Shown here piece after piece: positions 47,101 to 55,641 of a DNA stretch of 64,000 nt. Within the stretch, counting starts at the first letter, position 1. Each line of letters starts with the position of its first letter. A program made the translations under genes and the position numbers. The notes beneath the pieces were generated by a model. That model did not search any database, had not been told where the DNA came from, and saw only the letters and a list, made by a program, of their open reading frames with translations. The stretch is from contig NZ_LN889813.1 of NCBI RefSeq assembly GCF_900009145.1, forward strand, positions 789,875 to 853,874, in the 5' to 3' direction. Source of the stretch: Planktothrix tepida PCC 9214. Lineage in GTDB: Bacteria; Cyanobacteriota; Cyanobacteriia; Cyanobacteriales; Microcoleaceae.

Positions 47101-49349
47101 CAGCCAAGAATAACGATAAAGGCTCATATCAAGTAAAAGCTAAAGTTTCTCCATTATCTCCGTATGATATTCGCTCAAAAATATTAGCCTTTGGCATTTA
47201 TACAAAATTAATATCTCGGAGTATTTACTGGGCAGAACGGTTATTTTCTCTGAGTGATAACATTCAAAGTGTATTATCGTCTAATTCTGCGGAAACAGAG
47301 ATTGAAGATCAATCTGAAACAACTGATAATATCTCACCCGCTTCTGAGCAAAATTCGTCTTCAGAACTCTTTAATTTTGAAATGGCTGTGCAAGCTTGGT
47401 TGATTAAACAAGCGATTAAAAGAACTATTCGTTTATTAGATTGGGTGGGGAACTCTTGTATTAATTTTGCTCAAATTAGTGATTCTGTTAATATCCAGGT
47501 TATTCCTGTTTTAAGAAGGTTAAGAATTCAGCCAGAACAAGTGGAAATTAAATCTGATCAACATTTTCAATTTGAAGTTACTGGATTTGATCAGCAGGGA
47601 GATTTTATCGAACCTAATTATATTGAATGGGATGCAACAGGGGGAACAATTAATCAGAATGGTGATTTTGTTCCTTCAGCATCCTCTGATGGAAGTTATG
47701 AAATTTATGCTACAGCTATCCCAGAGAATATTAGCGATTTAGCTGAAATTAAAATTGTTCGGGTGACTCAAAAGCCAGATGTTTATATTCCACTACCAGA
47801 TTTTAGTGATAGAAATTCGGGTCAACCCTCTTTCATCGGTGAAGTGATTAAAACGGTCAGTGAAACAATAGATGAAACAATAGAAGATGTTAGAGAAATA
47901 TTGGATAATTCCAAAAATCATCCTAACCCCGAACAAATATCACGTCCAACACCGAGTCCGACTCCACGTGCAACACCAAGTCCAACACCGAGTCCAACAC
48001 CAAGTCCAACACCAAGTCCAACACCAAGTCCAACACCAAGTCCAACCCCAACTCCAAGCCCAACTCCAACACCGAGTCCGACTCCAAGCCCAACTCCGAC
48101 TCCGAGTCCGACTCCAAGTCCGACTCCAAGTCCATCGGTGGCAGGATTTAAGATTGAGTGTATTGAATCGAACACTGATGCACACCGGACTCAGTACGGA
48201 AAATTCGTCTTAGAGCCTTTAGAACGGGGTCAAGGGACGACAGTTGGTAATGCTCTTAAACGGGTTTTACTCTCTAACTTAGAAGGAGCAGCCATTACAT
48301 CAGTACGGGTTGCTGGTGTTAATCATGAGTTTGCAACGATTCAAGGGGTTCGGGAAGATGTTTTAGAAATTCTCCTAAACTTGAAAGAAGTTGTACTCAA
48401 AAGCTATACCCACCAAAAACAAATCGGTCGCTTAGAAATTCAAGGCCCAGCGACGGTAACGGCAGGTCACTTTGAGTTACCTTCAAAGGTTGAGGTCGTA
48501 GACAAAAACCAATATATCGCTACCCTGGCTCCTGGGGCAACCTTGGAAAGGGAATTCCAAGTTGAGAAGGGAACCGGATATCGCGCGATTGAAAGCAGTC
48601 ATGATGCAACGGCTGTAGATTTTCTGCAAATCGATGCGGTGTTTATGCCTGTGCGAAAAGTGAATTATATCGTTGAGGAAGCGCGGTTTGGTGGGAATGA
48701 AGAAAAAGATCGCCTGATTCTGGAAATTTGGACAAATGGGAGTTACACCCCCCAAGAAGCCTTGAGCCAAGCTGCGACAATTTTATTAGATTTGTTTATA
48801 CCGTTAAAAGATATCACACTGGAATCGATTAAAAGCGATCAAAATGATGATATCGATCAAATCTCGATTGAAGAATTAGGGTTATCCGTTCGGGCTTACA
48901 ACTGTCTCAAACGCGCTCAAATCAGTTCAGTGGCAGACTTACGAGATTATACTCAAGAAGACCTCTTAGAAATTAAAAACTTTGGTCAGCAGTCTGCGGA
49001 AGAAGTCATCGAGGCGTTACAAAAACGCTTAGGGATTACATTGCCTCAAGAACGAGCCTCTAAGTCAGCTACGTCAAAAAATATCACCCCGGAATCGATT
49101 AAAAGCGATCAAAATGATGATATCGATCCAACCAGTCAAATCCCGATTGAAGAATTACAGTTATCAGTTCGGTCTTACAACTGCCTCAAACGTGCTCAAA
49201 TCAACTCAGTAAGGGACTTACTAGATTATACTCAAGAAGACCTCTTAAAAATTAAACACCTTGGTCAGCAGTCTACTGAAGAAGTCATCGAGGCGTTACA
49301 AAAACGCTTAGGGATTACATTACCTAAAGAACGAGCCTCTGACTATTAA
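44181..49349 (+). CDS. WD40 - Ig-like - Pro/Thr linker - RNA polymerase alpha fusion protein
   Basis: One open frame of 1722 aa. Residues 1-70 are a short helical cap. Residues 80-405 hold about seven WD40 blades ([20 protein letters not shown], with KVWNL/KIWQ ends). Residues 411-1190 hold eight Ig-like domains repeating every 82-86 aa ([39 protein letters not shown]), with a spacer at 990-1105. Residues 1254-1319 are a TPSPTPSP linker. Residues 1320-1545 are an RNA polymerase alpha N-terminal domain ([32 protein letters not shown]), then two alpha C-terminal domains at about 1558-1630 and 1650-1722. No signal peptide. It is not in a ribosomal-protein operon, so it is a paralogue, not the housekeeping rpoA. 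Function unknown; it could tether to or imitate RNA polymerase. Confidence 0.9.
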   Translation: MTEPSQQQAIQNLQRQFTSPDVQQRLKALSDCLKFDPGLDLLAQQALTDPSEQVKQSAYWVLYGDNPYLTENVYLRSPNIVPEDTISSVAISSEHKIIIGGGWKTIRIWNLETGKLIDTLDAHSHWVLSLAISSDGQYLVSSSIDKIVKLWSLKTKTLLHIFTGHTSWVNVVKITPDNQRLISGSADKTIKVWNLEKRELVHTFNGHTGWISSLAISSDSQVLISGSTDKTIKVWDLTQKQLLRTLEGHSDWIQNVAISSDDRSLVTGSRDGTLKIWQKDPKTQGKNENFNIPFVTDVLSFFFGKSNNESQSQFPVNTLKCVKTITGKFQTLTDFDITPNGNIQVIGTHNGIIYIQSPNQYPNQSRKITGHAGFIGSIAVSSNGKLFVSGSRDWIKLLDLQIGKVLEVLEGESPKLRSLTINPSKITLYCGDYQEFTIQGFDQYNKPIKIENITWTATGGEVEDGLFQAGNTSNSNFTVQAKVNTVSCQASVTIRERPKLTSLTINPTTTTLYCGKSQQFKVEGFDQYNQPIKLDQINWTATGGTIKNGLFTAGNLSASNFTVQAKVNTVSCQASVTIRERPKLTSLKINPSTTTLYCGKSQQFNVKGFDQYNQPFSIAQVRWTATGGTIKNGLFQAGNLSGSNFKIKAQVNSVSCEVLITIRERPKLKLLTINPSITTLYCGDTQQFSAEGFDQYNQPFSIGQVTWTADNIQLPNNGIFIASRFETTVTITAKVETISRSVQVEVIEHPRLTSLIISPSLIEMCPGQSHKFTVEGLDQRGNPISIERVNWTATGGKIKDNGNYTVGNNSKGQFTVTASIPGQTISATAKIIVPSILTDLIISPQTISAEPNEPITFQVMGLDQIGNWMWVNNIEWKCTAGGRINPEGIFKGGYEKDLVTVTAKVGLLQVSATVHILPVLRRIQINPNRNISLKPNESITFNVVGFDQYGNEIETGNIVWEEKGGRIDQNGKFTAKNNDKGSYQVKAKVSPLSPYDIRSKILAFGIYTKLISRSIYWAERLFSLSDNIQSVLSSNSAETEIEDQSETTDNISPASEQNSSSELFNFEMAVQAWLIKQAIKRTIRLLDWVGNSCINFAQISDSVNIQVIPVLRRLRIQPEQVEIKSDQHFQFEVTGFDQQGDFIEPNYIEWDATGGTINQNGDFVPSASSDGSYEIYATAIPENISDLAEIKIVRVTQKPDVYIPLPDFSDRNSGQPSFIGEVIKTVSETIDETIEDVREILDNSKNHPNPEQISRPTPSPTPRATPSPTPSPTPSPTPSPTPSPTPSPTPTPSPTPTPSPTPSPTPTPSPTPSPTPSPSVAGFKIECIESNTDAHRTQYGKFVLEPLERGQGTTVGNALKRVLLSNLEGAAITSVRVAGVNHEFATIQGVREDVLEILLNLKEVVLKSYTHQKQIGRLEIQGPATVTAGHFELPSKVEVVDKNQYIATLAPGATLEREFQVEKGTGYRAIESSHDATAVDFLQIDAVFMPVRKVNYIVEEARFGGNEEKDRLILEIWTNGSYTPQEALSQAATILLDLFIPLKDITLESIKSDQNDDIDQISIEELGLSVRAYNCLKRAQISSVADLRDYTQEDLLEIKNFGQQSAEEVIEALQKRLGITLPQERASKSATSKNITPESIKSDQNDDIDPTSQIPIEELQLSVRSYNCLKRAQINSVRDLLDYTQEDLLKIKHLGQQSTEEVIEALQKRLGITLPKERASDY
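45641..45937 (+). repeat. Near-identical DNA repeats of Ig-like domains
   Basis: Segments beginning TTAGTTGTCAAGCGTCAGTT recur at about 45641 and 45888 with almost no changes, and weaker copies follow near 46140. They mark recent tandem duplication of the Ig-like unit of about 250 bp. Confidence 0.75.
47946..48135 (+). repeat. CCAAGTCCAACA-type low-complexity coding repeat
   Basis: More than 25 copies of a six-base unit (CC[AC]AG[TC] alternating with CCAAC[ACT]) encode the Ser-Pro-Thr-Pro linker between the Ig-like and RpoA parts. It is prone to length change by slippage. Confidence 0.9.
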
Positions 49350-49506
49350 TGAATTGACAAGCCAACATCTACCAATTAATTGTTTTAATATGATTGTATT
49401 TGCGATCGCCCATTTTTATATTAATATCAATTATTGAGCGCGATCGCACTCCAAAAGAAATTGCCGAAAATATGCTATAATTAAATTCAGTAACGAGGCA
49501 AACTTT

Positions 49507-49824
49507 ATGAAATTGACTACGACACAACACAAGTATATAGAACTGAATGAAAACGACGTTCCCTACATTGCTGGAACAACGATGAAAGTAATTGAATTAG
49601 TTTCCGGTCATCTGGCTTTTGGCTGGAGTCCCGAAGAAATTAAATTTCAACATCCCTATTTAAGCATGAGTCAAATTTATTCTACCTTAGCTTACTATTG
49701 GGATAATAAAGAAGAATTAGATGCTGATATACAGCGACGATTTGAGAATGTTGAAACGTTACGTCAACAAGCAGGTGAATCGGCTTTAGTTAAAAAACTT
49801 CGCACCCAGGGACTCATTAAATGA
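49507..49824 (+). CDS. DUF433-domain protein (antitoxin-like)
   Basis: A 105-aa protein of the DUF433 group, which is usually the helix-turn-helix antitoxin partner of DUF5615 PIN-like toxins. The core reads YIAGTTMKVIELVSGHLAFG, then SPEEIKFQHPYLSMSQIYSTLAYYWDNKEELD, here quoted in parts: SPEEIKFQHPYLSMSQ. The C-terminus is basic. ATG 49507 follows GAGGCAAACTTT. Its stop overlaps the ATG of the toxin gene (ATGA at 49821-49824), the typical arrangement of a coupled pair. The toxin is broken, so the antitoxin may now be an orphan. Confidence 0.82.
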   Translation: MKLTTTQHKYIELNENDVPYIAGTTMKVIELVSGHLAFGWSPEEIKFQHPYLSMSQIYSTLAYYWDNKEELDADIQRRFENVETLRQQAGESALVKKLRTQGLIK

Positions 49825-50190
49825 CCTTAGCCCTTTACATGGATGAACACATTCGTCGAGCAATTACTAACGGTTTAAAATTGCGCGGTATAGACGTTCT
49901 CACAGTACAAGAAGATGGACGAACTGGCACGCCTGACCCAATTTTACTTGATTCCCTACGGGACGCTACGCGAACGCGCCACAGAACTTGATCGCGTTAT
50001 CTTTACCCAAGATGATGATTTTTTAGTAATAGCTAACCGTCGCCAGCAAGAGGGGCTAAAGTTTAGTGGGGTTATTTACGCACATCAACAGTCTGTCACC
50101 GTTGGAGAATGTGTGCGGGACTTAGAAATAATTGCCAAAGCCAGTGAACCAGAAGATTTAGTGAACCAAGTTCAATACTTACCTTTTTAA
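49821..50190 (+). pseudogene. DUF5615-type PIN-like toxin, frameshifted by a 22-bp repeat
   Basis: Frame 1 from ATG 49821 gives TLALYMDEHIRRAITNGLKL, then RGIDVLTVQEDGRTGTPDPI and LLD. The matching continuation RATELDRVIFTQDDDFLVIA is in another frame, open to the stop at 50190. Between them lies a 22-bp insert (49953-49974), and removing it restores one frame of about 115 codons with the DUF5615 pattern of DEH near the start and TQDDDF in the middle. The family is thought to be a PIN-like RNase toxin. As it stands, the product would be cut after about 57 residues, so the toxin is predicted inactive. Confidence 0.8.
49953..49974. repeat. 22-bp dispersed repeat inserted in toxin gene
   Basis: TCCCTACGGGACGCTACGCG plus AA interrupts the DUF5615 gene. 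I recall the same motif (CCCTACGGGACGCTACGCGA) as an abundant short repeat in Nostoc and related cyanobacteria. Its length is not a multiple of three. Confidence 0.75.
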
Positions 50191-50366
50191 CAATAAAGAG
50201 TAAAATATAGCAGTTATGATTTTATCACTTAAAGCAGTGCGAGCGTTCTCTCTCGCTACACCCCAACATCTATCAATTAATTGTTTTAATATTATTGTAT
50301 TTGCGATCGCGGATTATCAGAATTTGCTAGAGTTAAGCTAGTGCTTTGTACTGGAGCAGCAAAATT

Positions 50367-50603
50367 ATGATCCAAGTAATGATTAGCCCACAGTCCTTAC
50401 TGGAAACAGGCATTAAAGTTGAGAAGGTTGATAGCCTTCGACTCTTCAAATTTACCGACGAGTTACAATCTAACCTCGAAGATTTGCTAGAAAAAAACAA
50501 GACAGGTTCACTAACCCTAGAAGAAGAGGCAGAACTCAACGCCATCGGGGAACTTGACCGTATCTTTACCTACCTCAATTCCCTCTTAGTTGCCGAGCAA
50601 TGA
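50367..50603 (+). CDS. Small protein coupled to an HNH endonuclease
   Basis: A 78-aa acidic protein (MIQVMISPQSLLETGIKVEK onward) with a helical C-terminal half rich in Glu and Leu (TGSLTLEEEAELNAIGELDR). I do not recognise a named family, but small proteins of this kind often precede HNH genes in cyanobacteria. Its stop overlaps the HNH start (ATGA at 50600-50603), so the two are translationally coupled and may interact, the small protein perhaps restraining the nuclease. ATG 50367 is preferred to TTG 50346. Confidence 0.65.
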   Translation: MIQVMISPQSLLETGIKVEKVDSLRLFKFTDELQSNLEDLLEKNKTGSLTLEEEAELNAIGELDRIFTYLNSLLVAEQ

Positions 50604-51055
50604 CTATTAATGAATTGACAAGGCAACTCGTGCGGAAACGTGCAGGCTACCTGTGCGAATATTGTCACTCTCCTGAGAAAATCAGCACCTCTCGTTTCAC
50701 CATCGATCACATCCAGCCGCGCTCTCTAGGTGGCTCTGACAATTCTGATAACCTGGCTTTAGCTTGTAGCCGTTGTAACCAGCGTCGTTATAACTTCATT
50801 GTGGGTCGGGATGTGGAAACCTCAGCAATTCTGCCTTTATTTAATCCCCGTCAACAGCACTGGCCTGACCACTTCATCTGGAATGCGGAGGGTACGGAGA
50901 TTGTCGGCACAACTCCCATCGGTCGAGCCACTTGTGAGCGTCTTGACCTCAACGACGAACGCTATAGAGGAGAACGTTCTATCCAAGAAGCCCGGACGCT
51001 ATGGGCTCAGGCTGGCTGGCATCCTCCCTCAGAAGATCCCCGGCAGCTTGAGTAA
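50600..51055 (+). CDS. HNH endonuclease
   Basis: A 151-aa HNH nuclease. The first zinc Cys pair is C19 and C22 (YLCEYCHS), the catalytic ββα core is TIDHIQPRSLGGSDNSDNLA with D36-H37 and N51, and the second Cys pair is C56 and C59 followed by N60 (CSRCN). The C-terminal third (WNAEGTEIVGTTPIGRATCE) is conserved in this cyanobacterial subgroup. It should cut DNA with a divalent metal. Sequence specificity is unknown, and no methyltransferase is adjacent. It is coupled to the 78-aa gene before it. Confidence 0.9.
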   Translation: MTINELTRQLVRKRAGYLCEYCHSPEKISTSRFTIDHIQPRSLGGSDNSDNLALACSRCNQRRYNFIVGRDVETSAILPLFNPRQQHWPDHFIWNAEGTEIVGTTPIGRATCERLDLNDERYRGERSIQEARTLWAQAGWHPPSEDPRQLE

Positions 51056-51170
51056 GCAGATTTGTTGTATTTGCGATCGCTCTTATTTAAAACAGTAAAA
51101 TGACTTGAAAATTTATCAAATTTATGATAAAATAAATTATACTATTTTTAAATACAGAGGCAATTTCTTT

Positions 51171-51274
51171 ATGAGAAATAATTTTGAAAAATTAAAGAAT
51201 ATTTTTGGTCTGTTATTGAACCAAATTTACCTAAATTAAAAACTCAGATCGAAAAGATTTTACGACCTATATAA
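51171..51274 (+). pseudogene. Possible small frameshifted ORF
   Basis: An ATG preceded by AGAGG at 10 bp opens a 22-codon frame (MRNNFEKLKNIF) that stops early. Shifting frame near 51205 continues WSVIEPNLPKLKTQIEKILR to 51274. This looks like one small gene with a single-base change, but no family is recognised and chance is possible. Confidence 0.25.
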
Positions 51275-51305
51275 AATTAACAATATTTTTTGTATTAATA
51301 TTAAT

Positions 51306-52229
51306 ATGTCTAAACACTATCCAAGAAATATGATCGGTTATGGTCGCCATACCCCCGATCCAAAATGGCCGAATCAAGCCCGAATTGCTGTACAATTTGT
51401 GATTAATTATGAAGAAGGCGGCGAGAATTGTATTCTACACGGAGATCAAGCTTCAGAAGCTTTTTTATCAGAAATTATTGGGGCTGAACCCTTTCAAGGA
51501 TTGCGCCATTTGAACATGGAATCTATCTATGAATATGGCAGTAGATCCGGATTTTGGCGACTGTATCGGCTGTTTACCCAACGTCATATCCCCCTGACCG
51601 TTTATGGGGTGGCAATGGCTTTAGAACGCAACCGAGAAGTTGTTGCAGCGATGTTAGAAGCAAACTGGGAAATTGCTAGTCATGGGTATCGCTGGATTGA
51701 TTATAAATATTTTAATGAAGAAATGGAACGGGAACATTTACAAAAAGCGATCGCCATTCATACCGAAGTTACGGGAACTCGACCCCTCGGTTGGTATACC
51801 GGACGCACCAGTTCCCATACTCGAAAATTAGTCGTAGAGGAAGGCGGATTTTTGTATGATGCTGATAGTTATGCCGATGATTTACCTTATTGGGTTTATG
51901 ACTATGGAAAACCCCATTTAGTCATTCCTTATACCCTGGATAATAATGATATGCGGTTTGCTACAAATCAAGGCTTTAACAGTGGGGAACAATTTTTTAC
52001 CTATTTAAAAGATGCCTTTGATTTGTTATATGCTGAAGGAGAAACCGCACCTAAAATGATGAGTATTGGATTACATTGTCGTTTAGTGGGTAGACCTGGA
52101 CGGGCAGCAGCATTAGCTCGCTTTTTAGATTATATTCAAAATCATGACCGGGTTTGGATCTGTCGTCGGATTGATATTGCTCAACATTGGCATGAGTATC
52201 ATAAACCTATCGCCGGAAACAACGCTTAA
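51306..52229 (+). CDS. puuE: Allantoinase PuuE (polysaccharide-deacetylase fold)
   Basis: A 307-aa protein of the metal-independent allantoinase family, which opens allantoin to allantoate in purine degradation. It matches PuuE along its length: YPRNMIGYGRHTPDPKWPN at the start, ARIAVQFVINYEEGGENCIL, SRSGFWRLYRLF, ANWEIASHGYRWIDY and TGRTSSHTRKLVVEEGGFLY. Like other family members it lacks the CE4 metal triad. No other purine-catabolism gene is adjacent. The RTX gene starts 30 bp downstream. It is cytoplasmic. Confidence 0.9.
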   Translation: MSKHYPRNMIGYGRHTPDPKWPNQARIAVQFVINYEEGGENCILHGDQASEAFLSEIIGAEPFQGLRHLNMESIYEYGSRSGFWRLYRLFTQRHIPLTVYGVAMALERNREVVAAMLEANWEIASHGYRWIDYKYFNEEMEREHLQKAIAIHTEVTGTRPLGWYTGRTSSHTRKLVVEEGGFLYDADSYADDLPYWVYDYGKPHLVIPYTLDNNDMRFATNQGFNSGEQFFTYLKDAFDLLYAEGETAPKMMSIGLHCRLVGRPGRAAALARFLDYIQNHDRVWICRRIDIAQHWHEYHKPIAGNNA

Positions 52230-52259
52230 GGATTTATTAACTTTAACCCCTAAATTAAT

Positions 52260-52904
52260 ATGGCAAACACAACGGTTACTTTGAATAATAATACCTTTCA
52301 GTTGTTATTAGGAACAGAAGAAAGTGATACAATATTAGGAGATGCAGGAGATGACTTAATTTTAGGACTTTCCGGTAATGATTTTCTATCGGGAAATTTA
52401 GGAAATGATTGGTTAAATGGAAATTTGGGTAATGATGCGGTTGTGGGAAATGAAGGCAATGATAGCCTTTATGGCGGACAAAATAATGATGTTTTAGATG
52501 GTCGGAGTGGTGATGATTTGTTATATGGAAATTTGGATAATGATGACCTCACGGGAGATATCGGAACTGATACTTTATTTGGCGGTCAAGGAACCGATAT
52601 TCTGCGGGGAAATGATGGAGATGACTGGTTATATGGAGATAAAGGAGATGATACCTTAATTGGAGGAACAGGACGCGATCGCTTTATCCTCGCCAACAAT
52701 TTAGGGAGTGATACGATTAATGATTTTACCAAAGGTGAAGATTTGATTGGGTTAATGGGAGGATTAACTTTTGCACAATTAACTTTAGTTTCTGATCCGA
52801 ATAATACCCTAATTCGGGTCACTAACACTAACCAACTTTTAGCAACCTTAATTAATGTTTCTGCTAATAGTCTCAGCAGTAACGATTTTCAAATTCTCCC
52901 TTAA
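52260..52904 (+). CDS. RTX/hemolysin-type calcium-binding repeat protein
   Basis: A 214-aa protein with about ten GGxGxDxLx-like nonapeptides between residues 18 and 135 (for example GDDLLYGNLDNDDLTG, GGQGTDILRGNDGDDWLYG), the beta-roll that binds Ca2+. A final GTGRDRFILANNLGSDTIND and a C-terminal cap typical of cyanobacterial members follow. RTX proteins are usually secreted by type I systems without an N-terminal signal, and none is seen here. No enzyme domain is attached, so this is a bare repeat protein. ATG 52260 is chosen; there is little ribosome-binding signal. Confidence 0.88.
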   Translation: MANTTVTLNNNTFQLLLGTEESDTILGDAGDDLILGLSGNDFLSGNLGNDWLNGNLGNDAVVGNEGNDSLYGGQNNDVLDGRSGDDLLYGNLDNDDLTGDIGTDTLFGGQGTDILRGNDGDDWLYGDKGDDTLIGGTGRDRFILANNLGSDTINDFTKGEDLIGLMGGLTFAQLTLVSDPNNTLIRVTNTNQLLATLINVSANSLSSNDFQILP

Positions 52905-53214
52905 ATAAAATAGCTCTAATCTATAGCAGTTGCACCGGGTCGCTAGGACATTAATGATTGCTTTGATCCTCACTCCAGCAAAGACACACCATTGCTTGTC
53001 TCTAGTGACTCCTGCTCTCCAATATAAAGTTTAGTTAAAAGTTTTAGCAAAATATGAAGCTCTCGGACTTTTACAATCTCTCTGTTGTTTAAGTCCCGTA
53101 AGGGTTTAGACACTTTAACCATCTAATTCTTGTCCCCTAGGGCTTTTATAGAAACTTGGTACAATGCAACCAGCGAATTAAATTAGTTTTGGAATTCTGA
53201 ACCCTTTAATTTCT
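52905..53214. other. 310-bp intergenic region without a recognised gene
   Basis: It includes GTCCCGTAAGGG and short inverted pieces around 52990-53020 and 53090-53115, but no tRNA fold, ORF or promoter that I can support. Confidence 0.4.
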
Positions 53215-53679
53215 ATGACAACTGCAACAGCATATCCTAACGCCCCTGATATCTCCACTGATGATTATGTCGTCATTGGTTTAGCAACCTGTTTTATTAA
53301 AGAAGATGGGGAAGTTCATCAAGTTCAAGTCGTTGAACCCATTCCCTCAGCGGCTTTGGAAGCTATTTTGAAAGGAGTTCCTACATCCTATTCAATTGCT
53401 TATGCTGTAACATTGGGTTCTATTTTAAGTAATGGAGAAGCTAAAATTCCCGCAGAATTGGGAACAGATGCCCATTTTTGTGAAAATTTTAACGATCGCG
53501 CGATCGCTGCAACTCGCACCTATAAAAATCGCCCTCAAGCTAAACTTCATATTCCTTTAGGAGCAAATTTTAAAGAATTTAATTACTCCTTAGAACGGAA
53601 ACGGGTGTTAAATTCTGAGCGTATTATTCGCACTGAAGATAATGTAAAACAACACGCTTATACTCACCAAGTTCTTTAG
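53215..53679 (+). CDS. Conserved cyanobacterial protein of unknown function
   Basis: A 154-aa protein (TTATAYPNAPDISTDDYVVI onward) that I recognise only as a widely kept cyanobacterial hypothetical. It has no signal peptide or membrane helix. Motifs that look conserved are DGEVHQVQVVEPIPSAALEA and HIPLGANFKEFNYSLERKR. A stand-alone gene with an ATG start following AATTTCT. No function proposed. Confidence 0.75.
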   Translation: MTTATAYPNAPDISTDDYVVIGLATCFIKEDGEVHQVQVVEPIPSAALEAILKGVPTSYSIAYAVTLGSILSNGEAKIPAELGTDAHFCENFNDRAIAATRTYKNRPQAKLHIPLGANFKEFNYSLERKRVLNSERIIRTEDNVKQHAYTHQVL

Positions 53680-53748
53680 TTTGTTGAGATTTAAGTTAGG
53701 GTGATATCCTTTAACACTAGCCAAGGGTAAAGGATATCACCTCAATCT

Positions 53749-54615
53749 TTAATTATTTTGATTGTCCTGTTGTTGACTCTGTTGTAACGCTTGAATTTGT
53801 TCAACCGTTAACTCTGTTGTTTGAGAAATTTGTTCTAAACTCATCCCCATTCTCAGTAATAAAATCGCAACTTGTCGTAGTGCTTCAGCCCGACCTTCGG
53901 TAAGCCCTTCAGCCCGACCTTCGGTAAGCCCTTCAGCCCGACCTTCAGCCCGACCTTGTTCTTTACCTTGTCGTAAAATTTCTTGATACATCGTTGATTC
54001 TTGCATAATATCACTCCTAATAATCCGTTGAATGACATTGGTTTCTAACACTAATCCGGCGAGAATTGAAGATGCGGCGATCAGATTACTTTGAACGCGC
54101 CGATCTGCAATTTGTTCAGCAATTTGAGAGACTTGAGTTAATACCTGGGCGGGATCATTAGTTTGACTTAATACCGCAAAGGGTAATAACCCAGAAACTC
54201 TTAAAAATTCCTCTGTGGGCTGTTCCCAGAGACGAATTACCTCAAATTCATGGGAGGTTTTTTCGAGTTTAAAGGTATTTTGTTGAACTAAGGGGGAATT
54301 AGTTCGTTGTAAATAAATCACCACCTGACGCATTAGCTTTTGGGGAAACCGTCGATAGACCCTTACTCGATAATCTAACATCCGAAAGGGCATTATGGTA
54401 TCCGGTTAAGTTTGAAATTCTGTATGTAAAACTAACTCATCGGATTGTAGTAAAATTAAAGAATCTGCACGAATCGGTTCTAAGGATAACTCCGTTGGAC
54501 TCAGTTGTGTTAACTGAATGGGAGAACCCAATAACCAACTGGCTAAATCCTCAGAAAAATTCTCCGCGATAAATTTGCAGATATTATCAAACACGCTTCC
54601 TTTTCCTTCCCTCAT
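53749..54615 (-). pseudogene. Rpn/PD-(D/E)XK-type nuclease-family gene with an in-frame stop
   Basis: The frame from 54615 starts VFDNICKFIAENFSEDLASW and reaches ELVLHTEFQT, then meets TAA at 54406-54408. The same frame continues without a stop as PDTIMPFRMLDYRVRVYRRF to 53749. EFQT followed by MPFRMLDYRVR is contiguous in Rpn/DUF4351-type proteins, so a single nonsense change has split a gene of about 288 residues. Catalytic parts (ADSL, HTEFQT) lie in the short N-terminal piece. The C-terminal piece carries EGRAEGLTEGRAEGLTEG repeats and a helical tail. Either piece could still be translated (ATG at 54393 for the second), but an active nuclease is unlikely. Confidence 0.75.
53885..53957. 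repeat. 24-bp coding tandem repeat (EGRAEGLT units)
   Basis: CAGCCCGACCTTCGGTAAGC-type units repeat about three times inside the Rpn-like gene, giving the EGRAEGLT octapeptides. Such arrays change length easily. Confidence 0.8.
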
Positions 54616-54676
54616 CTTGATAATTTAATGATAAACTTTTTAAAAGACTTCTCATCTTAAAAAAGGATAAACATCA

Positions 54677-55234
54677 ATGTTAAAACTCTATGGTGGTGCT
54701 CGTAGTCGGGCTTCAATTGTGCAATGGTATTTAGAAGAAATCGGGGTTCCCTACGAATTTATTCTATTAGATATGCAAGCCGGAGAACATCTGCAACCGG
54801 AATTCATGGCGATCAATCCCATTGGTAAAGTTCCCGCAATTGTTGAGGACGATTTTAAACTGTGGGAGTCGGGAGCAATTTTATTATATTTAGCCGAAAA
54901 ACACGGTAAACTGCCTCATTCTCCCGAAGAAAGAGCCGAAATTTATCAATGGGTATTATTTGGAAATGCAACTTTAGGAACGGGAATTTTTATAGAAGCA
55001 AATCGGGAAAAAGAAACCCCCCGTTTACTCAATCCTTTGAATGAAATTCTGTCGAAACAACCCTTTTTAATGGGGAATGAATTGAATGTCGCCGATATTG
55101 CAGTGGGTTCGATTTTGGCTTATATTCCGATTATGTTGAAGTTGGATTTAAGCCCCTATCCGGCTGTTTTAGAATACATTAAACGGTTAACGGAAAGACC
55201 TGCATTTCAAAAAACCATTGGTAGCAGGAAGTAA
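54677..55234 (+). CDS. Glutathione S-transferase family protein
   Basis: A 185-aa cytosolic GST. The N-terminal thioredoxin-fold domain has LYGGARSRASIVQWYLEEIG (Ser at the usual catalytic position), the cis-Pro segment NPIGKVPAIVEDD and the glutathione-gamma-Glu contact WESGAILLYLA near residues 63-73. The C-terminal helical domain contains the N-capping box NVADIAVGSILAYI. It is a little shorter than the usual 200-220 aa, from a compact C-terminal domain. It conjugates or reduces substrates with glutathione; these cannot be predicted. Confidence 0.9.
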   Translation: MLKLYGGARSRASIVQWYLEEIGVPYEFILLDMQAGEHLQPEFMAINPIGKVPAIVEDDFKLWESGAILLYLAEKHGKLPHSPEERAEIYQWVLFGNATLGTGIFIEANREKETPRLLNPLNEILSKQPFLMGNELNVADIAVGSILAYIPIMLKLDLSPYPAVLEYIKRLTERPAFQKTIGSRK

Positions 55235-55348
55235 TATTTACCTAAGATGGCTATCAACGTTGAGTTAGAAAGACGGGGAAGTTAAACCCTCGATTGAGTA
55301 AACCTCCGCAATTTTCCAGCTTAACGCTGATAGCTTAAACTGTTTTTT

Positions 55349-55486
55349 TTATTTGAATCCCACAGAGGCTTGCCAAACAAAAGCCAACAACAGGAAAAAG
55401 ACGGGGATAACAGGCAGAATGTCAACGACAGGGCTAAAAATGGAGTAAGCTTCGGGTAGCTTTGCTAAAAGCAGTGCTGCTTCCAT
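55349..55486 (-). CDS. psbK: Photosystem II reaction center protein K
   Basis: A 45-aa product on the minus strand reads [17 protein letters not shown], then [20 protein letters not shown] and ends WQASVGFK. This is PsbK: a short propeptide ending before KLPEAY, one transmembrane helix and the conserved DxLPxIPxFF segment. PsbK is a low-mass photosystem II subunit near CP43 that helps bind plastoquinone and pigments. The start ATG at 55486 follows a GAGAGG ribosome-binding site. It is convergent with the GST gene. Confidence 0.95.
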   Translation of the reverse strand: MEAALLLAKLPEAYSIFSPVVDILPVIPVFFLLLAFVWQASVGFK

Positions 55487-55571
55487 GAATTAATATACCT
55501 CTCTAAAAATTATGTGGGCGAATTTTAAGGTATTTTACCATGCTCGGTGATGGCAACTTACGAATTTTATA

Positions 55572-55634
55572 GAGTAGGGGGGGAGAGGAGAGCAGGGGGA
55601 GCAGGGGAGAGGGGGACAAGGGGACAAGGGGAAG
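55572..55634. repeat. Polypurine G/A-rich tract
   Basis: About 60 bp of almost uninterrupted purines on the plus strand, built from AGGGGGAC and AGCAGGGG units, sits just after the transglutaminase stop. Similar tracts are frequent between genes of Planktothrix-type genomes, and it may form unusual DNA structure. Confidence 0.65.
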
Positions 55635-55641
55635 ATTGCTT

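Noticed and set aside
47918..48185. Minus-strand frames made of Gly-Val-Gly-Leu and Ser-Arg-Thr-Trp repeats
   Set aside because: They are antisense shadows of the TPSP-coding hexamer repeat in the RpoA fusion gene and have no start signals or family features.
44181..49349. The RpoA-containing gene as the genome's normal rpoA
   Set aside because: It lacks the usual rps11/rpl17 neighbours, is fused to unrelated domains and has two C-terminal domains, so a paralogue is more likely; a genome-wide check is still needed.
52905..53214. Possible tRNA or small RNA in the gap after the RTX gene
   Set aside because: No acceptor, T-loop (TTCGA/TTCAA with paired stem) or anticodon fold could be assembled on either strand.
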